Of a stretch of DNA of 64,000 nt, positions 17,501 through 25,430 are shown piece by piece. How positions within the stretch are numbered: position 1 is the first letter of the stretch; every line of letters starts with the position of its first letter. Made by a program: the position numbers and the translations under genes. The stretch covers positions 248,001-312,000 of the forward strand of contig NZ_FNZM01000009.1 of the NCBI RefSeq assembly GCF_900109265.1, in the 5' to 3' direction. Under the pieces are notes generated by a model. It searched no databases, was not told where the DNA came from, and saw only the letters and a program-made list of their open reading frames with translations. This DNA comes from Paraburkholderia tropica. GTDB taxonomy: Bacteria; Pseudomonadota; Gammaproteobacteria; Burkholderiales; Burkholderiaceae.

Positions 17501-18547
17501 TTATTGCGGCTGGTAGATCGAGTCGAACACGCCGCCATCCGCGAAATGCGTCTTCTGTGCGTTGGCCCAGCCGCCGAAGGTGTCGTCCACCGTGTAGAGC
17601 TTCAGCTTCGGGAACTTCGCCGTCAGCGCCGCCGGCACCTTGTCCGAACGCGGACGGTAGAAGTTCTTCGCGGCGATCTCCTGACCTTCCTCGCTATAGA
17701 GGAACTGCAGATACGCCTCGGCCTGCTTGCGCATGCCCTTCTTGTCGACGACCTTGTCGACCACGGCAACCGGCGGCTCGGCCAGAATGCTCACCGACGG
17801 CACCACGATCTCGAACTTGTCCGGACCGAATTCCTTCAGCGACAGGAAGGCCTCGTTTTCCCAGGCGATCAGCACGTCGCCGATGCCGCGCTGCACGAAG
17901 CTCGTGGTCGCGCCGCGCGCGCCCGAATCGAGCACGCCCGCATTCTTGTAGAGCTTCGTCACGAACTCCTTGGCCTTCTGGTCGTTGCCGCCCGGCTGAT
18001 GTTCGGCGTACGCCCAGGCCGCGAGGTAGTTCCAGCGCGCGCCGCCCGAGGTCTTCGGATTCGGCGTGACGATCGACACGCCCGGCTTCGTCAGATCGTC
18101 CCAGTCCTTGATGTGCTTGGGATTGCCCTTGCGCACCAGAAACACGATGGTCGAGGTGTACGGCGAGGCGTTGTCGGGCAGGCGCTTTTGCCAGTCCTTC
18201 GCGACGATGCCCTTGTTGGCGAGCGCGTCGATGTCCCAGGCCAGCGCCAGCGTCACCACGTCCGCCTGCAGGCCGTCGAGCACCGAGCGCGCCTGTGCGC
18301 CCGAGCCGCCGTGCGACTGCTTGATGGTGAGCGTTTCGCCCGTCTTCGCCTTCCACTGCTTGATGAAGGCTTCGTTGATCTCCTGATACAGCTCGCGCGT
18401 CGGGTCGTACGACACGTTCAGCAGCGAGGTATCCGCGTGCGCAGCCGGCGCCATCGCCACCATGCCGACGAGCGGTGCGATGCCGATGACCAGTTTTGCA
18501 GCCAGCGAAGTCAGCCAGCCTGCGCGCCCCGTATTGCCTTGATTCAT
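17501..18547 (-). CDS. sbp: Periplasmic sulfate-binding protein
   Basis: It captures sulfate in the periplasm and hands it to the CysTWA transporter. It has 348 residues. A signal peptide covers about residues 1-38, ending AAPAAHA-DTSLLNVSYDPTRELY. The sulfate-binding family hallmarks SYDPTRELYQEIN, SHGGSGAQARSV, NPKTSGGARWNYLAAWAYA and YRPRSDKVPA are all present. It is the first gene of the operon, with GGAGAAAG before the start and an AT-rich upstream region where CysB could act. CysP (thiosulfate-binding) is the closest alternative; the symbol is by general similarity. Confidence 0.94.
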   Translation of the reverse strand: MNQGNTGRAGWLTSLAAKLVIGIAPLVGMVAMAPAAHADTSLLNVSYDPTRELYQEINEAFIKQWKAKTGETLTIKQSHGGSGAQARSVLDGLQADVVTLALAWDIDALANKGIVAKDWQKRLPDNASPYTSTIVFLVRKGNPKHIKDWDDLTKPGVSIVTPNPKTSGGARWNYLAAWAYAEHQPGGNDQKAKEFVTKLYKNAGVLDSGARGATTSFVQRGIGDVLIAWENEAFLSLKEFGPDKFEIVVPSVSILAEPPVAVVDKVVDKKGMRKQAEAYLQFLYSEEGQEIAAKNFYRPRSDKVPAALTAKFPKLKLYTVDDTFGGWANAQKTHFADGGVFDSIYQPQ

Positions 18548-18611
18548 CCACTTTCTCCGTTTTGTCGTGTGGTGCTTGCGATCGATGAAGGCCAGTCTAG
18601 CGATCCGCTTA

Positions 18612-18628
18612 CATTATTAAAAATGATG
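18612..18628. promoter_or_regulatory. AT-rich near-palindrome upstream of sbp (possible CysB site)
   Basis: CATTATTAAAAATGATG (one mismatched pair) lies in an AT-rich patch of about 45 bp, 65-81 bp upstream of the sbp start. Its position and composition fit CysB activation, but no defined consensus can be claimed. Confidence 0.4.
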
Positions 18629-18744
18629 TTTTTTCATTCTTTAATACGCAAAAGTGGTAAGGGCGGAGGAATCGGACGTTTGAGCGTGTTTTCGTCCGTC
18701 CGATCGCCGGGAAACGCTGCTGTGGCGGCACCCAAACGACAAAG

Positions 18745-18761
18745 TTCAAGTAACACTTGAA
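18745..18761. promoter_or_regulatory. Perfect inverted repeat just upstream of the lexA SOS boxes
   Basis: TTCAAGT-AAC-ACTTGAA has 7-bp arms and a 3-bp centre. It overlaps a possible lexA -35 (TTGAAA, 18757-18762), and its end lies 12 bp before the first SOS box. It does not match the LexA box and may bind another regulator. Confidence 0.5.
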
Positions 18762-18773
18762 AAGCGGCGAATA

Positions 18774-18809
18774 CTGTATAAAAATACAGTTACCTGTTCA
18801 AACATACAG
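18774..18809 (+). promoter_or_regulatory. Two tandem LexA (SOS) boxes
   Basis: Two copies of CTG-N10-CAG: CTGTATAAAAATACAG (18774-18789) and CTGTTCAAACATACAG (18794-18809). Their starts are 20 bp apart, placing the sites on the same DNA face. The second ends 7 bp before the lexA ATG. This means LexA autoregulation. Confidence 0.93.
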
Positions 18810-18816
18810 TGTCGAC

Positions 18817-19467
18817 ATGACCAAACTCACCGCACGACAGCAGCAGGTTTTCGATCTGATCCGCCGCGCGATCGAGCGCACCGGCTTTCCGCCCACGCGC
18901 GCCGAGATCGCCGCCGAACTGGGCTTCAGCTCGGCCAACTCGGCGGAAGAGCATTTGCGCGCGCTGGCCCGCAAGGGTGTGATCGAGCTTGCGGCGGGCG
19001 CCTCGCGCGGCATCCGTCTGATGCCCGGCCCCGACGACCTGCCGCACCAGTTCACGCTGCCGCACGCCAGCATCATGCAGCTCTCGCTGCCGCTGGTCGG
19101 GCGCGTCGCGGCAGGCAGCCCGATCCTCGCGCAAGAACATATCTCGCAGAACTACGCCTGCGACCCGGCGCTGTTCTCCAGCCGCCCCGACTATCTGTTG
19201 AAGGTGCGCGGGCTGTCGATGCGCGACGCCGGCATCCTCGACGGCGACCTGCTCGCCGTGCAGAAGAAAGCCGAAGCGAAAGACGGCCAGATCATCGTGG
19301 CGCGTCTGGGCGACGACGTCACCGTGAAGCGTCTGAAGCGCCAGCCCAACGGCATCGAACTGATCGCGGAGAACCCCGACTACGACAACATCTTCGTGCA
19401 GGCCGGCAGCGCCGACTTCGCGCTCGAAGGCATTGCCGTCGGTCTGATCCGGCCCACCGAATTCTAA
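18817..19467 (+). CDS. lexA: SOS repressor LexA
   Basis: LexA represses DNA-repair genes and cuts itself when RecA filaments form on damaged DNA. It has 216 residues from ATG at 18817 (MTKLTARQQQVFDLIRRAIERTGFPPTRAEI). The N-terminal winged helix is at residues 1-70. The Ala-Gly cleavage site lies in VGRVAAGSPIL. The catalytic Ser is in GLSMRDAGILDGD and the Lys in DVTVKRLKRQ. The frame extends upstream through the SOS boxes, but this start is the family one. A small unknown gene follows after 63 bp and probably shares the transcript. Confidence 0.98.
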   Translation: MTKLTARQQQVFDLIRRAIERTGFPPTRAEIAAELGFSSANSAEEHLRALARKGVIELAAGASRGIRLMPGPDDLPHQFTLPHASIMQLSLPLVGRVAAGSPILAQEHISQNYACDPALFSSRPDYLLKVRGLSMRDAGILDGDLLAVQKKAEAKDGQIIVARLGDDVTVKRLKRQPNGIELIAENPDYDNIFVQAGSADFALEGIAVGLIRPTEF

Positions 19468-19530
19468 GAATCCATCCGCGCCTGTCAGCGCTGGTTTTGC
19501 GCCTCGTGGCGCACTTCTCTGGAGAGAGTC

Positions 19531-19890
19531 ATGGAACGCCTTGCCCGCCTGTTGCCCTTCCGTCAATTCGGCCGTCTGCGCCATCTGCGCGGAATCGCCT
19601 CGTGCGCAATGCGTGAAGCGCGCGCCTCAGCCGCCGCGCTCAATGGCTCGCTTTTCGAGAAGCTGGAAACGCCGGAACTGCCGCCGCTGCCGTCGGCGCA
19701 ACCGGCCTTCGCCCGCGTGTCGCTGAACAGCACGCTGAATACGGAACAGCCGGACCGCCGCGCGCCGGTGCGCGTGTATCACGGTCAGTCGCGTCTCATC
19801 ATGGTCGGCACGATGGACGCGGTGTGCCGTGCCATCGACCGCTGCATCGCCGAACAGCAAAGCGATCTGGCGGCGGCGCTCGCGAAGTAA
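19531..19890 (+). CDS. Unknown 119-residue protein downstream of lexA
   Basis: I do not recognise a family. ATG at 19531 has a good ribosome site (GGAGAG). The protein is basic at the N terminus (MERLARLLPFRQFGRLRHLRG). The middle reads GSLFEKLETPELPPLPSAQP, and the C-terminal half is more structured (VRVYHGQSRLIMVGTMDAVCRAIDRCIAEQQSDLAAAL). No membrane segment or signal is evident. It lies 63 bp after lexA on the same strand with no terminator seen between, so it is probably SOS-induced. In Pseudomonas the division inhibitor SulA occupies this position, but I see no SulA motif here. Confidence 0.75.
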   Translation: MERLARLLPFRQFGRLRHLRGIASCAMREARASAAALNGSLFEKLETPELPPLPSAQPAFARVSLNSTLNTEQPDRRAPVRVYHGQSRLIMVGTMDAVCRAIDRCIAEQQSDLAAALAK

Positions 19891-20059
19891 GGTGTGAAAT
19901 CGGAAGGTGGGAAATAGCGTGTCGGCGGAGGTTCTTGCGGGTGTAGGGATCGTTTTGGCGCACGTGTGGTCAACACTGTGATTGAATCGCCGACTCAACC
20001 GCTCCGACTCAACCGCTATTTGAACCCTTGCGCTGCTCGCGCGGCGCGCCTGCTCTCCG

Positions 20060-20776
20060 ATGACCGATACCGATACACCCAAGCTTTCTCGCTCTCGCGC
20101 CGGCAAGTCCTCGAACTGGAAGAAGCCCGTCGCCATCGCCGTTGCGGCGGCGGCCGTGGTGGCCGCGCTCGGTTACGGCTACGCCTCGCCGTATATCGCG
20201 CTGAATCATCTCAAACAGGCCGCCGACGCACGCGATGCGGCCGCGCTGAGCGAATACGTCGATTACCCCGCGTTGCGCGCGAGTCTCAAGCAACAGGCCG
20301 GGGAAATGCTGCAACGGCGCATTCAGGCCGAGCACAGCAGCAATCCGTTACTGCTGTTTGGCGCGGTGATCGGCTCGGCGCTGATCGGCCCGCTCGTCGA
20401 CGCCTACGCCACGCCTGAAGGCGTCGCCGCGCTGCTCAACGGTATGCCGCCCACCGGCAAGCCCGGCGAACAACCCGCCGCGCCGCCGCCGGCTCCGCCC
20501 GCAGAAAACGCGCCGCCATCCGCGCCGCCAAGTGGCACCTCATCCGAAGCGCCCGCCAACCCCGGCGCACCGGCCGAGCCCGCTCAAGCGCAACCCCGCT
20601 CGCAAGCCACGGCGGGTTATCGCAGCATCAATGAGTTCGCGGTCACATGGCAGCGCAGCGCGCACAGCGAGCGCTATGCCGCCATCCTGGAGCGGCACGG
20701 CCTGTTCTCGTGGAAGCTCGCGGCGGTGGAATTGAACGAACCCGATTCGGGAAGCGGCGCGAACACGCCAAACTGA
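20060..20776 (+). CDS. Membrane-anchored protein of the DUF2939 type
   Basis: Function unknown. It has 238 residues: a short cytoplasmic N terminus rich in Lys/Arg, one membrane helix at about residues 24-42 (VAIAVAAAAVVAALGYGYA), and a periplasmic region with YIALNHLKQAADARDAAALSEYVDYPALRASLKQQ, which fits DUF2939. A long Pro/Ala/Ser-rich stretch follows (about residues 134-180). The C-terminal part (INEFAVTWQRS...LFSWKLAAVELNEP) returns to ordered sequence. It lies 170 bp after the 119-residue gene and converges on the usp gene. Confidence 0.8.
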   Translation: MTDTDTPKLSRSRAGKSSNWKKPVAIAVAAAAVVAALGYGYASPYIALNHLKQAADARDAAALSEYVDYPALRASLKQQAGEMLQRRIQAEHSSNPLLLFGAVIGSALIGPLVDAYATPEGVAALLNGMPPTGKPGEQPAAPPPAPPAENAPPSAPPSGTSSEAPANPGAPAEPAQAQPRSQATAGYRSINEFAVTWQRSAHSERYAAILERHGLFSWKLAAVELNEPDSGSGANTPN

Positions 20777-20871
20777 TCGGGCGCGAATGGCTGATCGTCT
20801 GCATCAAGGCGGCAATCATTGCGCGGCGGGCCGGCAAGACGTTAAACGCATGCCAGCCCCGCGCACGCGCC

Positions 20872-21339
20872 CTACGCGGCCGCTTGCTGCTTGTCTTCAG
20901 CAGGCGACGAACACGCCACGAGAATGCTGCACGACACACGATCGAGCAGCGGCGTATTGCCCGCGCCCATCCACCAGCGCGACAGACCTGTGCGGCAGCG
21001 ATGCCCCACCACTACGAGATCGGCCTGCAGTTCGTTGGCGAGATTCGCGATTTCGTCGATCGGATGACCGAACGCGAAGTGGCCCTGCGCGCGCACGCCG
21101 CGTTCGGTGAGCCAGTCGACGCCCTCCTGCAGAATCTCGCGCGCCGTTTCCTCGAAGCGGCCGCACGCCACATCGGTCAGCAGGCCGGCGCTCTGGGCGA
21201 TGGTCGAGCGCATGTCCACGACCGAGAGCAGATGCGTCTCGGCGTGCAGATCCAAGGCCAGATCGGCCCCGCAACGCAGCGCCTTGCGGCCTTCGCGCGA
21301 GCCGTCGTAACAGAGCAGGATTTTCTTGTAGCTCGCCAT
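20872..21339 (-). CDS. Universal stress protein (UspA family)
   Basis: A small cytoplasmic stress protein of 155 residues. ATG at 21339 (MASYKKILLCYDGSREGRKAL) is chosen because GGGGGA lies 7 bp upstream; two earlier Met codons are possible. The fold is the usual alpha/beta one, with the hallmark end DLVVVGHRCRTGLSRWWMGAGNTPLLDRVSCSILVA. ATP-binding members have G-x2-G-x9-G-S/T; here the second Gly position is Cys, so ATP binding is doubtful. It stands alone between convergent and divergent genes. Confidence 0.88.
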   Translation of the reverse strand: MASYKKILLCYDGSREGRKALRCGADLALDLHAETHLLSVVDMRSTIAQSAGLLTDVACGRFEETAREILQEGVDWLTERGVRAQGHFAFGHPIDEIANLANELQADLVVVGHRCRTGLSRWWMGAGNTPLLDRVSCSILVACSSPAEDKQQAAA

Positions 21340-21688
21340 GATCATTTCCCCCAACACCCACGCGAAAACGCAGGTCGTACCTGCATCATGGTGCGCCGCA
21401 ATTGCACATGCAAGGGCTGGAAAACGCCAGGTGCGCGGCAGCGCTCAAACCGCGCGCAACACCCGCCGGCACTGGATTTGCGCACAAGGACAATGATTGC
21501 CGCGTCAGCGATTGACGCGGCATGCGCACCTGCGCCTGCATGTGCACACCAGGCGCGCGCCGAGGCTTCCGTGTGAGCCATCGCGCTCGCGCGCGCGATC
21601 GGCATGCACCAACCTCGCGCGCCGCAATGCTCTAGAATAGGCCGCCTTGCGCGTGCACCACCTGCGCGCTCACCGACATCGCTCAACC

Positions 21689-22597
21689 ATGCCCGCCATC
21701 GAATTCGAGCAGGTCATCAAACACTATGGAGACAGGACGGTCGTCAACGGTCTGTCGTTCGACGTCGTCCCCGGCGAATGTTTCGGACTGCTGGGTCCGA
21801 ACGGCGCGGGCAAGACCACGACGCTGCGCATGCTGCTTGGCATCGTCTCGCCCGATGCGGGCCGCATCAGCCTGTGCGGCGAACCCGTCCCCGCGCGCGC
21901 CCGTCATGCGCGCGCCCGCGTCGGCGTGGTGCCGCAATTCGACAATCTCGATCCCGATTTCACCGTGCGCGAAAACCTGCTCGTGTTCGGCCGTTACTTC
22001 GGGCTCTCCGCGCGGCAGACTCAGGATCTCGTTGCGCCGCTGCTCGAATTCGCTCGGCTCGAAAGCAAGGCCGACGCGCGCGTGGGCGAACTGTCCGGCG
22101 GCATGCGGCGGCGGCTTACGCTCGCGCGCGCGCTCGTCAACGATCCCGACGTGCTCGTGATGGACGAACCCACCACGGGCCTCGACCCGCAGGCGCGTCA
22201 TCTGATCTGGGAGCGGCTGCGTTCGCTGCTCGCGCGCGGCAAGACCATTCTCCTCACGACGCATTTCATGGAGGAGGCCGAACGATTGTGCAATCGCGTC
22301 TGCGTGATCGAGGAAGGCCGCAAGATCGCCGAGGGCGCGCCGAAAGCGCTGATCGAAACCGAAATCGGCTGCGACGTGATCGAGGTCTACGGACCGGAAC
22401 CGGCCGCGCTGCGCGACGAGCTTGCGCCTTACGCCAAGCGCACCGAAATCAGCGGCGAAACGCTGTTCTGCTACGTCGACGACCCGGCGCCCGTGCACGC
22501 GCAGTTGCGTCCCCGCTCGGACCTGCGCTATCTGCACCGGCCCGCGAATCTCGAAGACGTTTTCCTGCGGCTCACGGGCCGCGAGATGCAGGACTGA
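21689..22597 (+). CDS. nodI: NodI-like ABC exporter ATPase
   Basis: The ATP-binding subunit of a two-gene exporter, 302 residues from ATG at 21689 (MPAIEFEQVIKHYGDRTVV). Walker A GPNGAGKTTTLRM is near residue 36, the signature LSGGMRRRLTLARAL and Walker B LVMDEPTTGLDPQ follow, then TTHFMEEAERL. It matches the NodI family, which in rhizobia exports Nod factor. Close homologues are common in Burkholderia that do not nodulate, where the substrate is unknown. It is followed 19 bp later by the permease gene. No nodABC genes are in the window, so the symbol reflects family only. Confidence 0.9.
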   Translation: MPAIEFEQVIKHYGDRTVVNGLSFDVVPGECFGLLGPNGAGKTTTLRMLLGIVSPDAGRISLCGEPVPARARHARARVGVVPQFDNLDPDFTVRENLLVFGRYFGLSARQTQDLVAPLLEFARLESKADARVGELSGGMRRRLTLARALVNDPDVLVMDEPTTGLDPQARHLIWERLRSLLARGKTILLTTHFMEEAERLCNRVCVIEEGRKIAEGAPKALIETEIGCDVIEVYGPEPAALRDELAPYAKRTEISGETLFCYVDDPAPVHAQLRPRSDLRYLHRPANLEDVFLRLTGREMQD

Positions 22598-22616
22598 GCC
22601 GCCCACGACCGACACC

Positions 22617-23453
22617 ATGCAGACACGCACTCACACTCCGCCCGACACGCACCGCGCCCCGCCGCCCCTGCGCGAGCCGCGCGCGGCGCTGCCCTCGAAC
22701 GCGACGCACTGGATCGCCGTGTGGCGGCGCAACTATCTCGTGTGGCGCAAGCTCGCGCTCGCGTCGATGTTCGGCAATCTCGCCGATCCGATGATCTATC
22801 TGTTCGGTCTGGGCTTCGGGCTCGGGCTGATGGTCGGTCACGTCGACGGCGTCTCGTACATCGCCTTTCTCGCGGCGGGCACGGTGTCGTCGTCGGTGAT
22901 GATGTCGGCGAGCTTCGAATCGATGTATTCGGGCTTTTCGCGCATGCACGTGCAGCGCACGTGGGAGGCGATCATGCACACGCCGCTGTCGCTCGGCGAC
23001 GTGGTACTCGGCGAAGTGATGTGGGCCGCCAGCAAGTCGATGCTCTCGGGCGCGGCCATCATGATCGTGGCGGGCGCGCTCGGCTATGCGAGCTTTCCGT
23101 CGATGCTGCTCGCGCTGCCCGTGATCGCGCTCGCGGGCCTCGCGTTCGCGAGTTGCGCGATGATCGTCACCGCGCTCGCGCCGTCCTACGACTTCTTCAT
23201 GTTCTATCAGACGCTGGTGCTCACGCCGATGCTGCTGCTCTCGGGCGTGTTCTTCCCGATCGCGCAACTGCCTGCGGCGGCGCAGCACATCACGCTGATG
23301 CTGCCGCTCGCGCATGCCGTCGAACTGATCCGCCCGGCCATGCTCGGGCGTCCCGTCGAGCACGCGGCGCTGCATCTGGCCGTGCTTGTGTTCTACGTGC
23401 TGGTGCCATTCGGGATCGCGTCGATCCTGTTCCGCCGGCGCATGATGCGCTAG
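22617..23453 (+). CDS. nodJ: NodJ-like ABC exporter permease
   Basis: An ABC-2 type membrane subunit, partner of the NodI-like ATPase. It has 278 residues from ATG at 22617; the frame is also open upstream through the nodI end. A basic cytoplasmic N terminus is followed by six membrane segments, including DPMIYLFGLGFGLGLMVG, ALPVIALAGLAFASCAMIV and ALHLAVLVFYVLVPFGIASIL. The loop SLGDVVLGEVMWAASKSML is typical of NodJ/DRA-type permeases. The exported compound cannot be inferred from this locus. Confidence 0.9.
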   Translation: MQTRTHTPPDTHRAPPPLREPRAALPSNATHWIAVWRRNYLVWRKLALASMFGNLADPMIYLFGLGFGLGLMVGHVDGVSYIAFLAAGTVSSSVMMSASFESMYSGFSRMHVQRTWEAIMHTPLSLGDVVLGEVMWAASKSMLSGAAIMIVAGALGYASFPSMLLALPVIALAGLAFASCAMIVTALAPSYDFFMFYQTLVLTPMLLLSGVFFPIAQLPAAAQHITLMLPLAHAVELIRPAMLGRPVEHAALHLAVLVFYVLVPFGIASILFRRRMMR

Positions 23454-23464
23454 GACGCGCGGCG

Positions 23465-23887
23465 TCAGTCTTCGTCGTCGCCCCAGGGAATGTCGACGTC
23501 CGAGATAAACGCGACCGTCGCGAACGGGCCGCCTTCCTGACGCCCGATCTTGCCGTCGGCGCGATGCCATTCCACGCGGAACATCGTCCCCTGCGTCTGC
23601 GCGAGCAGGCGCACGGTGCGGATTTCCTCGGGATCGGCGTCCTCGACCGGGCCGTCGAGCGAGATCAGCAACTGCTGCGGCCAAAGGCCGTCGGCGGGAT
23701 CGTAGATGCGATCGCCATCGGGAATCGCGACGTTCGCCTCGACCCCGATGGTCGCCGACGCCTCGATGATCATCTTGCCGAGCGCGCGCAACACCGCCGT
23801 CGCGCGGGCCGAATTGGCCTGTCGGATCGCGAGGTCGCCGCGCGTCAGCGCCTGTTCGAGTTTGGGATTGGTTTTTTGCTGTGCCAT
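23465..23887 (-). CDS. Conserved hypothetical protein, 140 residues
   Basis: I do not recognise the family. ATG at 23887 (MAQQKTNPKLEQALTRGDLAIRQANSARATAVL) is favoured over an upstream start in a proline- and glycine-rich shadow stretch. The protein is soluble and acidic near its end (ISDVDIPWGDDED). The central part IDPADGLWPQQLLISLDGPVEDADPEEIRTVRLLAQTQGTMFRVEW looks like a beta-rich domain. It converges on nodJ with an 11-bp gap. Confidence 0.75.
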   Translation of the reverse strand: MAQQKTNPKLEQALTRGDLAIRQANSARATAVLRALGKMIIEASATIGVEANVAIPDGDRIYDPADGLWPQQLLISLDGPVEDADPEEIRTVRLLAQTQGTMFRVEWHRADGKIGRQEGGPFATVAFISDVDIPWGDDED

Positions 23888-24063
23888 GCCGGTTCCCGGG
23901 CCAAAGCCCTCGTCTGTGCGGACGGCGCCGCCGCCGTCCGTCGTTGATGCGTGATCCTTATGACGCCATCGTAGCATTGCGCCCGCGACGTTTTGGCTTC
24001 AATTGACCCCGATTCTTCGAACATGGCGTCGATATGGCGTCGACACGGCGCGACGCCGCGACG

Positions 24064-25152
24064 TCAGAAACCGAGCGCCACCGTCGCCAGCCCCGCCACG
24101 ATGCCGAACAGCACGACCACCGTGCCAACCAAAACGAGCACGCGCGGCCGGAACGAGCGCGCCAGCATCGCGAACGACGGCACGCTCACGGGCGGCAGCG
24201 TCATCAGCAACGCGCCGGCCGGGCCCACGCCCATGCCGAGCGCGAGCATCGCCTGAATGATCGGCACTTCGCCCGCGGTCGGGATCACGAACAGCATACC
24301 GGCGACCGCGAAGGCGACGATCCAGCCGAGGCTGCTCGTCACATCGGGACCGATGTGCGGGAACAGCCACGCGCGCGCCGCGCCCAGCAGCAGCACGAGC
24401 ACGATGTATTCAGGCACGAGGCGCACGGCCATGCGCAGGAACAGGCGCGCCCAGCGCACCAGCGCGTTGCCGCCCTCGGCCTGCTGGCGCGCGAACAGCG
24501 CGAGACGGTCGTCGGCGGCGCGCGCCTCGTCGGGCGTGACCATGCGGTTGGCGAGCCAGCCGAGGCCGAACACCATCAAGAGGCCCAGCGCGAGACGCAG
24601 CGCGCTCCACTGCCAGCCGAGCACGAAGCCCATGAACACGAGCGTCGCCGGATTGAGCACCGAGTTGCCGAGCCAGAACGCGATCGCGCCGCCCGTCGAC
24701 GCATTGCGCGCGCGCAGCCCCGCCACGACGGGCGCCGCGCAGCACGTGCACATCATGCCGGGCACCGCGAGCAGACCGCCCGCCGCCACGCTGCCGAAGC
24801 CGCGCCGGCCAAGCACGCGCGCGACCCACTGCCCCGGCAACAGCGCCTGCACGCCCGAGCCGAGCAGCAGCCCGAGCACCATCGCCTGCCAGATCGCCTT
24901 GCCATAGGCCAAAGCGTAGTCGAGCGCGGCGGCGAGCGACGGCACCGGTGCACTCGCCGCGCCGCCCGTCAGGATCGACTTGCCGATCGAGTGCGTGGCT
25001 TCGGCCGTGAACGCGCGGTGGTAATACGGAAACCACTTCACGTAGAACAGCCCGGCGACCGCCAGCAGAAGAAAAACGGGCCAGCCCCAGCCGGGCGCCG
25101 AGGACGGCAGTTGCGGCGGACGGGACGAAGGCGCGTCGGGTGCGCTGGTCAT
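24064..25152 (-). CDS. Multi-pass permease of the DUF318/UPF0718 (ArsP-like) family
   Basis: An integral membrane protein of 362 residues from ATG at 25152 (MTSAPDAPSSRPPQLPSSAPG). About eight to ten helices are visible, starting VFLLLAVAGLFYVKW. The cysteine motif GMMCTCCAAPVVAGLR and the matching second half GEVPIIQAMLALGMGVGPAGALLMTLPPVSVPS are hallmarks of this permease family, whose members include the methylarsenite exporter ArsP. No arsenic genes lie nearby, so the substrate is open. It is flanked by unrelated genes and probably transcribed alone. Confidence 0.85.
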   Translation of the reverse strand: MTSAPDAPSSRPPQLPSSAPGWGWPVFLLLAVAGLFYVKWFPYYHRAFTAEATHSIGKSILTGGAASAPVPSLAAALDYALAYGKAIWQAMVLGLLLGSGVQALLPGQWVARVLGRRGFGSVAAGGLLAVPGMMCTCCAAPVVAGLRARNASTGGAIAFWLGNSVLNPATLVFMGFVLGWQWSALRLALGLLMVFGLGWLANRMVTPDEARAADDRLALFARQQAEGGNALVRWARLFLRMAVRLVPEYIVLVLLLGAARAWLFPHIGPDVTSSLGWIVAFAVAGMLFVIPTAGEVPIIQAMLALGMGVGPAGALLMTLPPVSVPSFAMLARSFRPRVLVLVGTVVVLFGIVAGLATVALGF

Positions 25153-25430
25153 GATGGTGTGACTCCGCGAAAGGCGAATGGAATGCGAAACAGGGAAAAC
25201 GGCGGAAACCGGCTCGGGGCGGATCGTGCGACCCCGGCCCCGGGCGGCCCCTGCAAGCGCGCTTTCGGCGCGCGGCAGGGCGTGCGCAGCATCGTAGTGC
25301 ATGACTCGCGAATCGCCAATGTCCGGCGTTGGGCGATTCGCGAGCCGTCGTGCGCGTGGACGGCGAACTGTCGGGGGACGGAGCGTGCCCCGCCCCGCCT
25401 TCAGTCAGCGGCCATCAGGTCAGCGCGCGA

